Positions 36,555 to 44,928 of a stretch of 64,000 nucleotides of DNA are shown here, piece after piece (position 1 is the first letter of the stretch; each line of letters opens with the position of its first letter). The notes below the pieces were generated by a model. It searched no databases. It had not been told where the DNA came from and saw only the letters and a list, made by a program, of their open reading frames with translations. Where the stretch lies: positions 248,001 through 312,000 of the forward strand of contig URPK01000001.1 in NCBI GenBank assembly GCA_900549715.1. Reading direction: 5' to 3'. This stretch comes from an uncultured Collinsella sp. (lineage in GTDB: Bacteria; Actinomycetota; Coriobacteriia; Coriobacteriales; Coriobacteriaceae). Position numbers and translations under genes: made by a program.

Positions 36555-37192
36555 GCGCCTCGGTTGCAGTTGCGGCTTGCCTGTGCGCCCTGAGTGTATT
36601 TGTCGCGACGGGTTTTGATCGGGCGGATGCACGCAAGATCGCAGGGGCCTGCAAGCGCGAGGCGGTGCTGGTCGCTGCCGCTGGTCGCTCGGTGGTCGAT
36701 GCTCTGACCGCGCGAGCGAAGGGCGCGGTTGGAGCGGGCGGCCCGGCGCGAGTGTCGCTCGGCGAAGTGTCCGAGATGATCGATGTTGTGCGCTTGGGTC
36801 TTTCGGCCGGTCTTTCGTTTGATGCGGCGCTTGAGATTTTCTGCGCCAACCGCCGGTCAGTGCTGGCTCTTCGCCTTGAGCGCGCCTGCATGGCGTGGCA
36901 GGTGGGCGTGGGCACGCGTGAGGACGAGTTGTTGGCCGCCGCGCGCGACCTGGACGTGCGAGCGCTCGAGACCTTTGCCATCACGGTGGGGCAGGCGCTC
37001 GCCCTGGGTGCCCCACTTGCCGAGACGCTGGCCGCTCAAAGTCGCGAGATCCGTGCGGCTCATCGCGCCGCGGTCGAGCGCGAGATCGAGCGTGCGCCCG
37101 TCAAGCTGTTGATTCCCACCGGCACGCTCATCTTGCCGGCGTTGCTTCTGTCCATATTGGGCCCGCTGCTGGGAGCAGGCGGGATGATGTAG
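36551..37192 (+). CDS. tadC: Tad platform protein TadC
   Basis: A 213-residue partner of TadB, starting in an ATGA overlap. It is shorter than TadB and lacks a full first helix pair. EMIDVVRLGLSAGLSFDAALEIFC opens the F domain and IERAPVKLLIPTGTLILPALLLSILGP closes it. The small size is at the lower end for TadC. Ten bases separate it from the pilin gene. Confidence 0.83.
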   Translation: MSASVAVAACLCALSVFVATGFDRADARKIAGACKREAVLVAAAGRSVVDALTARAKGAVGAGGPARVSLGEVSEMIDVVRLGLSAGLSFDAALEIFCANRRSVLALRLERACMAWQVGVGTREDELLAAARDLDVRALETFAITVGQALALGAPLAETLAAQSREIRAAHRAAVEREIERAPVKLLIPTGTLILPALLLSILGPLLGAGGMM

Positions 37193-37202
37193 GGAGGAAT
37201 AC

Positions 37203-37436
37203 ATGAACACGATGACTGACGCTGCTGGCAAGGTCCAGGGCTGGGCGTTTTGCCGGGCGGCACATGTTCGTCAGCGCGCCAAGGAACTATTGCAGGAGGA
37301 GAGTGCACAGGGTACCACCGAGTATGCCATCTTGGTCGGCGTGCTCGTGGTGATCGCGATTATCGCCATCGTCGCATTTAAGGGCAAGGTCCAAGATCTA
37401 TGGAACGCTATCAGCGAGGGCATCAACAGCCTGTAG
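37203..37436 (+). CDS. flp: Flp-type major pilin
   Basis: A 77-residue precursor. About 36 residues of charged leader end in EESAQGTTEYAIL, followed by a hydrophobic helix VGVLVVIAIIAIVAFKGK and a short tail. With cleavage after Ala, the glutamate is at +5 of the mature protein, as in type IVb pilins; mature length would be about 41. The leader is longer than usual for Flp. The start follows AGGGAGGAA. It is the most likely main subunit of the pilus. Confidence 0.82.
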   Translation: MNTMTDAAGKVQGWAFCRAAHVRQRAKELLQEESAQGTTEYAILVGVLVVIAIIAIVAFKGKVQDLWNAISEGINSL

Positions 37437-37963
37437 AGGGCGAGCGCCCCATCGGGGTGCTGCTGGTGTTTGCTTGCCTGACCGTGGCGATAGCGGCGGT
37501 GCTTTGGGGGCTTAACGCCGCGCGGCAGCAGCGTCCTGGGACCGCCTCCGATTTGGGCTCAGATTCGGCGGTGGCGTCTCAAAAAGATGAGATGCGAGAT
37601 GCGGACGATTCGGATGTCGCTGTCACGGCGCAAACCTTTCTGCGGACGCTCGACAAGCGGTCTGGCACTGCGACGGATTCGCCTGAGGGCAACGCGATTG
37701 CGGTCCGGCTTGCATGGTCCGAGGACCGACCGATGACCGAAGCGGCGGCGGATATGCTGCGTGCCTATCGCGAGGTACCCACGGCGCAACTTGCTCTGAG
37801 CGGCTATCTCGACATCAAGGGAAACGTGTGGGGCGCCATCGTGCGCGACGAACGCGGCTGGGTCGATATGGTGACAATTGCCGCGGATGCTGGCGATGCT
37901 TCGTGTCGTCTGCGCGCCGTGCGCCTGAGCCCGCAGGCAACGGACTCAAAGGAGGGATCGTGA
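37400..37963 (+). CDS. Hypothetical single-pass membrane protein of the Tad operon
   Basis: A 187-residue protein overlapping the pilin gene by 37 bases; a later GTG at 37457 with weak ribosome site is an alternative start. One membrane helix (about 18-38) is followed by an extracytoplasmic domain of about 145 residues with no motif I recognise. Context suggests a pilus-associated or minor structural component. Confidence 0.6.
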   Translation: MERYQRGHQQPVEGERPIGVLLVFACLTVAIAAVLWGLNAARQQRPGTASDLGSDSAVASQKDEMRDADDSDVAVTAQTFLRTLDKRSGTATDSPEGNAIAVRLAWSEDRPMTEAAADMLRAYREVPTAQLALSGYLDIKGNVWGAIVRDERGWVDMVTIAADAGDASCRLRAVRLSPQATDSKEGS

Positions 37964-37964
37964 A

Positions 37965-38183
37965 ATGCATGATGTCCTGCGTGAGGAATCTGCCCAGGCG
38001 ACGGTCGAATACGCCATCGTCACGGTGGCGCTGTTATCGATCGTGCTGGCGATCGCGGGACTTTGGCGTGCCGGCACCGATGGGCGCTTGGCGGCGCTGG
38101 TTGAGCGGGCGGCATCCCATGGCGTTGCCTCGACGTCGGTTATCGACGCCGCTGCGGCCGCTAAGGACATCGCGTTGTATTGA
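37965..38183 (+). CDS. Second Flp/TadE-like small pilin
   Basis: A 72-residue protein starting after GGAGGG. A ten-residue leader MHDVLREESA precedes QATVEYAIVTVALLSIVLAIAGLW, which repeats the AQxTxE cleavage box of the other pilins in this operon with the glutamate at +5. The short mature tail resembles a minor pilin. It overlaps the annotated start of the next gene. Confidence 0.75.
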   Translation: MHDVLREESAQATVEYAIVTVALLSIVLAIAGLWRAGTDGRLAALVERAASHGVASTSVIDAAAAAKDIALY

Positions 38184-38655
38184 TGCCGCGCGCGAGGACC
38201 GGGCGCAGTCTACGGTCGAGGCCGCTTTTTTGCTGCCGACGTTTCTGACACTCATCCTTCTCGCGCTGCAACCGGTGTGCCTGCTCTATACGCGCGCGGT
38301 CATGGAGTCTGCCGCCGCCGAGACCGCGCGGCTCATGACCACGACGACGGCGGAGGACGACGATCTTAAGGAGTTCACCCGCCGCCGACTTGCCGCAGTG
38401 CCCAACGTTTCGATCTTTCATGCCGGCGGGCCGTTGTCGTGGGATATCGAGCTTGGCCGGGCCGGTGCGGGTGGCGTCTCGTCCGTGTCCGTTTCCGGCG
38501 AGGTCAAGCCGTTGCCTGTGATCGGTGCGTTTGCGCAGGCTATGGGTGGTACCGCCGAGGGCGGCTACGTTGAGCTCAAGGTCGATGTCTCGTATCAATC
38601 GCGTCCCGAATGGCTGGAGGGAGATTATGATTCGTGGATTGCTGCATGGGATTAG
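38119..38655 (+). CDS. TadE-like pseudopilin, start uncertain
   Basis: A TadE-like protein with the cleavage box AREDRAQSTVEAAFLLPTFLTLILLALQPVCLLYTRAVMESAAAETARL, then an extracytoplasmic domain ending at 38655. The first ATG in frame is at 38119, giving 178 residues with an unusual Arg-rich leader and a 65-base overlap with the preceding gene. An ATT at 38179, with AAGGAC ten bases upstream, would give a ten-residue leader exactly like the other pilins here, but ATT is a rare start. The protein itself is secure; only the start is open. Confidence 0.72.
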   Translation: MALPRRRLSTPLRPLRTSRCIDAAREDRAQSTVEAAFLLPTFLTLILLALQPVCLLYTRAVMESAAAETARLMTTTTAEDDDLKEFTRRRLAAVPNVSIFHAGGPLSWDIELGRAGAGGVSSVSVSGEVKPLPVIGAFAQAMGGTAEGGYVELKVDVSYQSRPEWLEGDYDSWIAAWD

Positions 38656-40792
38656 GCGCTGCCTGTTGCGGGTGACGCAAGGGTTTGCGGCCCGCCGTCG
38701 ACCAGGCGCTCTCCGCAAACGAGGCGGCTTTATGGGTCGAGCCGGTGTCGATCTGTTTATCGAAGACGGCGCCTATACCACGCTTTCTTCTGCCGTGGTC
38801 ATCCTAGTGGTGCTCACATTGTTGTTTTCGTCGACCGCGGCGATATGGAGCATGTCGCGTGCCGGGGATACTCAGGTGGCGGCTGATAGTGGCGCGCTGG
38901 CGGGTGCCAACGTAGTGTCGTCCTATCACACGGCTGCCACGGTGGTTGATGCGAGCATCTTGAGTCTGGGGCTGGCGGGGTTTGCCACGATCGGGACGGG
39001 CCTGGTCGCCATCCTCATCCCGGGTGCCGAGCCGGTTGCCGGCAATATGGTCGACACCGGGATTGAGATCATTAAAACGCGCAACAAGTTTGCCAAAAGC
39101 GCATCGGAAGGCTTACAGAAAATCGAGACGGCTCTGCCGTATCTGATCGCCGCGCGTGCCACGCAGGCGGTGTCGGCGCAGGATACCGATAGTGTGACCT
39201 ATACCGGTACGGCGCTTGCCGTGCCCAGGACATCCGAGTCTGACTTCGCTGCGCTCGAGGGGTCCGAGATTTCGACCGATGCCATTAAAGACACATCAGA
39301 TGATTTAGAGTGTGCGGCCGAGGAGCTGCGGAAGGCTTCTGAGGACACGGCGAAGGCTAAAGAGCGTGCTTGGCTGGCGGATTGTGGTGGGTCTGACAAG
39401 GGCTCGGTCGGCAGCTGTTCTTGCATGTGGGAGCGTGCGAAAAGCCTAACGGATCTCTCCGGTGTTCAAAATCCGCATTACTCATCGAGCGTTACGTGGG
39501 AGCCCCAAGTTGCCCTTGATCGCGCGAAGGACTACTACCATTGGCGTCTGACAAATGAGAAGCCCCACGGCTCGAGTGTCGAGATGAAGGCAGAGTCTGC
39601 GGCGCGTAAGGCGTTTTATACCTATGCGAGCGCGGAGGTCGATCGGGCGCATATAACCGAGAACGGAGACAGGGTTTCCTCCTATATTCCGCTGCTGCCG
39701 CGCAACTCTGATGAGGTTCGGGCGACAGAACTCTATACCGATGCGGTGTGGCCGACTAGCGTGAACGATGACAAGGCGTATCTGCATTACGGGACGACCT
39801 GCCCTAACTATAAGAAAGGGACGCCGAGCGGATTTGCTTCGGTTGCCGATTACGATGGACAGGATAAATGCAGCAAATGCCATTTTGGCGTTTTGTCGCT
39901 TGGTGCTGTTGCGGCGCCTTCAACCTCTATCGAAAACGGCTTCGAATATCACTTCGACGAGTTCAAAAAGGCCTTGGAGGAATACGTCAAATGTCGGAAC
40001 AAAGAGCTTGAGCTCATGCGTCAGACCGAGGATGAGGCCGACCGTGCGAGCAATGCGTTTGACCAGGCCATTAAAGCGCTTTCGGGCGAGCGTCCGCGTA
40101 TCGCTCCGCCCGGTCGCAACGGCGTGGTTGCCTTTGCGGTTTCGGGTGCCATCTCGAGCCCCGATGAGCTCAACTCTTCGTTTAACACGGCAGTCAGGCT
40201 TGGCGATCGCGGTGCCATCTCTGCCGCGGTGCTGGCGCCCGATGAGGCGACGGCGCAAAACAACGTGCTTTCGCGATTTTTCTCGACATTGAAGGAACGC
40301 TCGGGTGGCGTTGCCGGCGTACTCGATGGCGTCATGGATGTCTGGGGACGGCTGCTTGTGGGATACGGAGACATCCAAGGTTCGGCCGACGAGCTTATGG
40401 ACGAGATGATTAAAGGCCTAGGAGGGGGCAGCGGCGCGTTGGGCTCCATCGCATCGTGGCTCGGCGATACCGTTTCGGCGTCCGTGGCGGCGTTGGGTCT
40501 GGAGCCGTGCGACTTGCGCCTGCGAAAGCCGGTGCTGACCGATTCCGCCAACGTCATTAAGAGTCCGGGGTCTGACATTGCTGGTTTCTCTCAAGCGCAA
40601 GACAAGCTGCGAAGTATTCCGTTGGGCGTGACCGATCCCAAGGCGCTTTGCGAGGCGTTGGAATATCAAGTCGAACGCACCATTAGCGGCACGGTGTTCA
40701 CGCTTGCGGAGATTCCTCTGCCCGGCGGCGGCTCCATCCCGCTCACCGTCGATGTCGCCACGCTGGTTGGCGCTCTGGGCGGTGGGTCGTAA
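38627..40792 (+). CDS. TadG-like pilus assembly protein
   Basis: A 721-residue protein starting after GGAGGGAG inside the end of the TadE gene. A basic N-terminus (1-40) leads to a helix SSAVVILVVLTLLFSSTAAIWSM, followed by AADSGALAGANVV, the Ala-rich box typical of TadG. A large extracytoplasmic part includes several cysteines (CGGSDKGSVGSCSC, CPNY, DKCSKCHFG) that could form disulphides or bind metal. A TAATG overlap couples it to the next pseudopilin gene. Length exceeds usual TadG. Confidence 0.68.
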   Translation: MIRGLLHGIRRCLLRVTQGFAARRRPGALRKRGGFMGRAGVDLFIEDGAYTTLSSAVVILVVLTLLFSSTAAIWSMSRAGDTQVAADSGALAGANVVSSYHTAATVVDASILSLGLAGFATIGTGLVAILIPGAEPVAGNMVDTGIEIIKTRNKFAKSASEGLQKIETALPYLIAARATQAVSAQDTDSVTYTGTALAVPRTSESDFAALEGSEISTDAIKDTSDDLECAAEELRKASEDTAKAKERAWLADCGGSDKGSVGSCSCMWERAKSLTDLSGVQNPHYSSSVTWEPQVALDRAKDYYHWRLTNEKPHGSSVEMKAESAARKAFYTYASAEVDRAHITENGDRVSSYIPLLPRNSDEVRATELYTDAVWPTSVNDDKAYLHYGTTCPNYKKGTPSGFASVADYDGQDKCSKCHFGVLSLGAVAAPSTSIENGFEYHFDEFKKALEEYVKCRNKELELMRQTEDEADRASNAFDQAIKALSGERPRIAPPGRNGVVAFAVSGAISSPDELNSSFNTAVRLGDRGAISAAVLAPDEATAQNNVLSRFFSTLKERSGGVAGVLDGVMDVWGRLLVGYGDIQGSADELMDEMIKGLGGGSGALGSIASWLGDTVSASVAALGLEPCDLRLRKPVLTDSANVIKSPGSDIAGFSQAQDKLRSIPLGVTDPKALCEALEYQVERTISGTVFTLAEIPLPGGGSIPLTVDVATLVGALGGGS

Positions 40793-41268
40793 TGAGTATC
40801 CGCATGCGTCTGCGCGAGGAGCGCGCCCAAGCGACGGTGGAGATGGCAGTGGTTACGCCCGTTTTGCTGGTGCTGGCACTCATCGTGTACAACGTCATGA
40901 TCTTTGCCAGCGCTGTCGCGCGCTTCGACCGCGTGGTGCCCGACATCGTGTTGGCGCACGCCGTGGCGTCGGAGGGGGAGGGCGACGAAAGCTCTGCCGA
41001 TGCCTCGGCGACGGTTCAGACTCAAATTCTGAATGCCATGGAAGGCTATGGCTTGCAGATCGAAGTGTCGAGCGAGCAAGGCGCGGAGGCATCGGATGGT
41101 GGCCTGCTCTCCCTATCCGGTACGTTTAGGACCTACACCTGCACCATGCACTATGAGCCGTGGCCGACTTCTCTCAGCATCGCTGGCGTTCCGCTGGGGG
41201 CGCCGACAACGTTGTCGCACGAGCGCGCGGTGACGGTCGATCCATGGCGTCCGGGGGTGGTCATGTGA
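40792..41268 (+). CDS. TadE/TadF-like pseudopilin
   Basis: A 158-residue protein with leader MSIRMRLREERA and mature start QATVEMAVVTPVLLVLALIVYNVMIFASAVARFDR, again the AQxTxE box. The remaining 110 residues form an extracytoplasmic domain with a single cysteine. The start lies in a TAATG overlap with the TadG-like gene, and the stop overlaps the GTG of the DUF192 gene. Confidence 0.78.
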   Translation: MSIRMRLREERAQATVEMAVVTPVLLVLALIVYNVMIFASAVARFDRVVPDIVLAHAVASEGEGDESSADASATVQTQILNAMEGYGLQIEVSSEQGAEASDGGLLSLSGTFRTYTCTMHYEPWPTSLSIAGVPLGAPTTLSHERAVTVDPWRPGVVM

Positions 41269-41624
41269 CCGCGGTCTCGTCCTACATCGCGTACGCGCGG
41301 GCGCTCAACAGGCTGGGTTGGACGCCGGCCGAGTTTGTGGTGGCGGAGTCGTTTGCCGTGCGCCTGCGCGGCATGCTGGGACGGTGTCCGGTTGCCGCCA
41401 ACGGTCTGCCGCTCGTCATGGCGTTTCCACGCTGCTCTTCGGTCCATACGTGTTTTATGGCCTATCCCATCGACATCGCCTTCATCGATCGCGACGGCAA
41501 TATCCTCGCGCGCTACGAAAGCGTTCGTCCTTGGCGCACGTGCTCCTGCCCCGGCGCCTGGGCCGTACTAGAGCGTCCTTCAATCATTGTTTCGATCCCT
41601 GCTCCCCAACGCGTGCCGGCTTAA
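41265..41624 (+). CDS. DUF192 domain protein
   Basis: A 119-residue protein beginning with GTG inside the previous stop, after GGGGGTGG. It carries RLRGMLGR, PLVMAFPRCSSVHTCFMAYPIDIAFIDRDGNIL, the DUF192 core found in small, often exported proteins. The family has unknown function and is a recurrent neighbour of Tad loci. No signal peptide is seen. Last gene of the pilus operon. Confidence 0.82.
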   Translation: MTAVSSYIAYARALNRLGWTPAEFVVAESFAVRLRGMLGRCPVAANGLPLVMAFPRCSSVHTCFMAYPIDIAFIDRDGNILARYESVRPWRTCSCPGAWAVLERPSIIVSIPAPQRVPA

Positions 41625-41682
41625 GAATTGGCGACAGCGGACTTTCGTCATACGAAATTGGGTAAGATGGAGGAGAAGATGC

Positions 41683-41949
41683 ATGGATGTTGAGATCCAT
41701 CCCAACGCTAAAAAGCACCTGACGGAAAAGCAGGTGCTTAGCGCTTGGCTTGCGGTTACTGAGTGCATTCGTCGCGAGTCGAAGGACGAGCCGCCGAGAT
41801 GGCTTGCGATTGGATGGCTCCCAGACGGACGAAGCGTGGAGCTTGTCGCGGTCGAGCTTGTCCGTGGGTGGCTTATCATTCATGCCTTGTCTCCAGTCCA
41901 GAAGAAATTTTGGCAGGAGATTGAACAGGCTCGGCAAAGGGGTCGATGA
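41683..41949 (+). CDS. Putative toxin of a small toxin-antitoxin pair
   Basis: An 88-residue protein starting seven bases after GGAGGAG. HPNAKKHLTEKQVLSAWLAV and the strands WLAIGWLPDGRSVELVAVELVRGWLIIHALSP resemble small RelE/BrnT-like toxins that pair with a ribbon-helix-helix antitoxin. The stop overlaps the start of the next gene in ATGA, as is usual for such modules. Target is unknown. Confidence 0.6.
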   Translation: MDVEIHPNAKKHLTEKQVLSAWLAVTECIRRESKDEPPRWLAIGWLPDGRSVELVAVELVRGWLIIHALSPVQKKFWQEIEQARQRGR

Positions 41950-42233
41950 TGGGCAAGACGTATACGGCCGCTAATGGTCAGGTTGTAACGGATGAAATGA
42001 TTGACGCGTGGTGCGAGTCGTACGAGCGCGGAGAGTTTCCGGATGGCGAACACACCGTTGGTGGGATCGTGCATGGACGGCCCCCACTCTCAGGTGAGGG
42101 GACGGCAACGCTGTCGGTCAAGATTCCTCTGGGAATGAAGGAGGCCATTCGTCGACGGGCGGCTGCCGAGGGGATGACGCCAAGTGAGTTTGCCCGTGCG
42201 GCTCTGAGCGAAAAACTTCTTGCTGCCGGCTGA
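41946..42233 (+). CDS. Ribbon-helix-helix antitoxin
   Basis: A 95-residue protein. The C-terminal half TATLSVKIPLGMKEAIRRRAAAEGMTPSEFARAALSEKLL is a clear ribbon-helix-helix DNA-binding domain. The N-terminal half has charged residues and probably binds the toxin encoded just upstream. Toxin first, antitoxin second is the BrnT-like order. It likely represses its own operon. Confidence 0.7.
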   Translation: MMGKTYTAANGQVVTDEMIDAWCESYERGEFPDGEHTVGGIVHGRPPLSGEGTATLSVKIPLGMKEAIRRRAAAEGMTPSEFARAALSEKLLAAG

Positions 42234-42356
42234 TGCCTCTGACGTGCCGATTTATAGAACCGAGGCTGTGCTCAAAAACTTTTTTAAAATTCTCGGTTGA
42301 CCGGAACGCGTCCTTGGTTATACTAATCAAGCCTTGAAACAAGGCACACCTCAAAT

Positions 42357-42429
<73 letters not shown>

Positions 42430-42442
42430 CCTTGAATTGACT

Positions 42443-42472
42443 AGGACCTCTGCAAAGGGGTCCTTTTCTTTT
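42443..42472 (+). terminator. tRNA-Phe terminator
   Basis: AGGACC and GGTCCT form the stem, followed by TTTCTTTT. Confidence 0.7.
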
Positions 42473-42486
42473 ATGTAGGGTTCTGC

Positions 42487-42718
42487 GGAAACTGCGTCCC
42501 GGAATTTGGCTTCAGAGTGGGATGCGTTTTCCGCTTTGAGGCCGCTTGGGAAAGCGCGACCCGGAATCCGGCGTCAGAATGGGACGTGCTTTCCTTTTGC
42601 GGCCTTTGGCGGAAACTACGTCCCAGATCCCGCGCTCAGAACGGGATGCATTTTCCGGTTGGGCCTGCTAACGGAAAATGCGCCCCATTATTGAGCGATG
42701 GAACGGGACATGCTTTCC
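42487..42718. repeat. Array of four 46-bp palindromes with exact 62-bp period
   Basis: Four units at 42487-42532, 42549-42594, 42611-42656 and 42673-42718 each begin GGAAA, contain GCGnCCC (first unit GCGTCCC) and end GGGAnnnnnTTTCC or close. Each is itself a hairpin with arms of about 14 bp and an 18-base centre. Spacers are exactly 16 bases and share a GGCC/GGCCT core. The period is not a multiple of three, so it is not coding. The remaining bases up to 42912 hold the promoter region of the next gene; I saw nothing else. Confidence 0.85.
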
Positions 42719-42912
42719 GGTGCCTGCCTCTGGCGCGCGTACACACCTCATCGCACCATCCCGAGCCCGCCTGTTCCCAGACATTCCTCCCACTTTCGCG
42801 TCACTTTACAGACCGTTCGGTCGCCTGTCCGCACACGCGGGTATACTCAAAACGATACTTATCCTACGCAATACGATGCGGGTTCGACCTGCATGATCCG
42901 AAGGGGGCAGTG

Positions 42913-43974
42913 ATGGAGAGGATACTCGGCGTTAATCTCTCTGGCTGGTTTATTCCCGAGCCTTGGGTGACCCCGTCGCTGTACGCGGCGACCGGTGCAT
43001 CCAACGCGGCTGAGCTACAGGAGGCCATGGGTACCGCCGCCTATAACGAGCGCATGCGCCGCCATTACGAGACGTTTGTGAGCGAGGACGATTTTCGCCG
43101 CATGGCGCAGATCGGTCTCAATGCCGTGCGTCTGCCGGTGCCCTGGTATGCCTTTGGCTCACAGGAGTCCGATGCCTCCTACATATCGGTTGTCGATTAC
43201 ATCGACCGCGCAATTGAGTGGGCTGCCAAGTACGACATCCGCGTGCTGCTCGATCTGGCAACCGTGCCCGGTGGCCAGGGCGATTCCAACGATTCGCCCA
43301 CCACGCCGGAGGCTGTTGCCGAGTGGCATTCGTCCACCAACGGCCGTCATGTCGCACTCGACGTGCTCGAGCGCTTGGCCGATCGCTATGGCGAGGCCGA
43401 GAGCCTGCTGGGCATTGAGCTGCTGGACACGCCGCAGATGAGCGTTCGCAAGAGCCTCTTCACCATGACGGATGGCATTCCTGCTCACTACCTGCGCAAT
43501 TTCTATCGCGATGCCTACGAGCTCGTCCGTTCGTATATGCCCGAGGATAAGATCGTCGTCTTCTCGTCGTCGGGGCATCCCAGCGAGTGGAAGCATTTTA
43601 TGCGCGGCGCCAAGTACAAGAACGTCTACATGGACCTTCACCTGTACCATTACCGCGACGAGTATGCGCTCGACATCACGAGCCCTCGCGGGCTGACGAC
43701 GGCGATTTCGCGTAACAAGCGCGAGCTTAAAGAAGCGATTTCGACTGGGTTCCCCGTGCTGGTGGGCGAATGGTCGGGCGCGGCGATCTTTGCCAACTCG
43801 TCGGTTACGCCCGAGGGCCGCAATGCCTACGAGCGCGTGTTTATCGCCAACCAGCTGGCTTCGTTTGCGCCGGCTGCCGGTTGGTTCTTCCAAACGTGGA
43901 AGACCGAGAAGCGCATTGCAGCATGGGACGCCCGCGCGGCGCTCGGTACGCTCGAGCGCGGCATGATTGAATAG
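42913..43974 (+). CDS. GH5-like glucanase fold protein lacking the acid/base Glu
   Basis: A 353-residue protein resembling the exo-beta-1,3-glucanase branch of GH5: GVNLSGWFIPEPWVTPSLY at the N-terminus, NAVRLPVPWYAF, LHLYHYRDE and the nucleophile box VLVGEWSGA with glutamate 286. The acid/base box is GIELLDTPQ (168-175) where active enzymes have ELLNEP, so threonine 173 replaces the catalytic glutamate. No signal peptide is seen, so it is cytoplasmic. The ATG at 42913 after GGGGGCAG is chosen, because the frame upstream crosses the palindrome array. It may bind or transfer sugar differently. Confidence 0.72.
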   Translation: MERILGVNLSGWFIPEPWVTPSLYAATGASNAAELQEAMGTAAYNERMRRHYETFVSEDDFRRMAQIGLNAVRLPVPWYAFGSQESDASYISVVDYIDRAIEWAAKYDIRVLLDLATVPGGQGDSNDSPTTPEAVAEWHSSTNGRHVALDVLERLADRYGEAESLLGIELLDTPQMSVRKSLFTMTDGIPAHYLRNFYRDAYELVRSYMPEDKIVVFSSSGHPSEWKHFMRGAKYKNVYMDLHLYHYRDEYALDITSPRGLTTAISRNKRELKEAISTGFPVLVGEWSGAAIFANSSVTPEGRNAYERVFIANQLASFAPAAGWFFQTWKTEKRIAAWDARAALGTLERGMIE

Positions 43975-43980
43975 GTTGAT

Positions 43981-44859
43981 ATGACGCAAAACAGCGCCCA
44001 TACGGGCAAACTCTATGTGGTCGGCACGCCCATCGGCAACCTGGGCGACCTGTCCCCGCGCGTTGGTGAGGCCTTTGCCGCTGCTGATGCCATCTGCTGC
44101 GAAGACACGCGTGTGACGTCAAAGCTACTGATGCACCTGGGCATTTCCAAGCCGCTTGTCCGTTGCGACGAGAATGTGATCGCCAGCCGCGCCGCCGGCC
44201 TGGTCGACCGTCTGCTGGCGGGGGAGACCCTCGCTTTTGCCTCGGACGCCGGCATGCCGAGCGTGTCCGATCCCGGCCAGGCGCTGGTCGAGGCGGCGCG
44301 TGAGGCCGATGTGCCCGTCGAAGTTATTCCCGGGCCCTCTGCTTGCGTCACGGCGCTCGTTTCGTCCGGCATTCCCTGCGAGCATTTTTTCTTCGAGGGC
44401 TTTTTGGGCCGAAAGCACGGCGACCGTGTGCGCCGTTTGCAGCGCCTTGCCGTGGTGCCTGGCGCACTCATCTTCTACGAGTCTCCACATCGTATCGTGG
44501 CGACGCTCGAGGCCGTGGCGGAGGTCTTTCCCCAGCGTGAGGTTGCCGTCTGCCGCGAACTCACCAAGCTGCACGAGGAGGTCTTGCGCGGGCCCGCTGA
44601 CCAGCTTGCCGAGGAGCTGCGTGCTCGCGGCGAGGTAAAGGGCGAGATTGCGCTGGTCATCGCGCCGCCGAGCGAGGACGAGGAGGCCGGCATCGCGCCG
44701 GTTGGCGCTGCGGTAGCGGATCCCGACGAGGCCCTGCGCGAGGATATCCGCACCGCGCTCGAGGAGGGGGAGCCCGCCTCTGCGGTGGCCAAGCGCCTGT
44801 CTCAGAAGTATTCGCGCCGCAAGCGCGATGTCTATGCCATGGTGCTCGATATGCAATAG
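43981..44859 (+). CDS. rsmI: 16S rRNA (cytidine1402-2'-O)-methyltransferase
   Basis: A 292-residue tetrapyrrole-methylase-fold enzyme. LYVVGTPIGNLGDLSPR, CEDTRVTSKLL, ASDAGMPSVSDPGQ and IPGPSACVTAL are the family motifs, with FYESPHR and RELTKLHEE later. It methylates the 2'-OH of C1402 in 16S rRNA using SAM. It starts seven bases after the GH5-like gene and may be co-transcribed with it. Length is normal. Confidence 0.95.
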   Translation: MTQNSAHTGKLYVVGTPIGNLGDLSPRVGEAFAAADAICCEDTRVTSKLLMHLGISKPLVRCDENVIASRAAGLVDRLLAGETLAFASDAGMPSVSDPGQALVEAAREADVPVEVIPGPSACVTALVSSGIPCEHFFFEGFLGRKHGDRVRRLQRLAVVPGALIFYESPHRIVATLEAVAEVFPQREVAVCRELTKLHEEVLRGPADQLAEELRARGEVKGEIALVIAPPSEDEEAGIAPVGAAVADPDEALREDIRTALEEGEPASAVAKRLSQKYSRRKRDVYAMVLDMQ

Positions 44860-44928
44860 ATGGAGGATATCCAGCCCTTGCGCTAGAATCATCCCCTGTA
44901 TGCAACGTTTTTCTGGAGGACAAATCCC

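Noticed and set aside
42487..42718. CRISPR array
   Set aside because: Spacers are only 16 bases and resemble each other, repeats are palindromic over 46 bases and diverged, and no cas genes are near.
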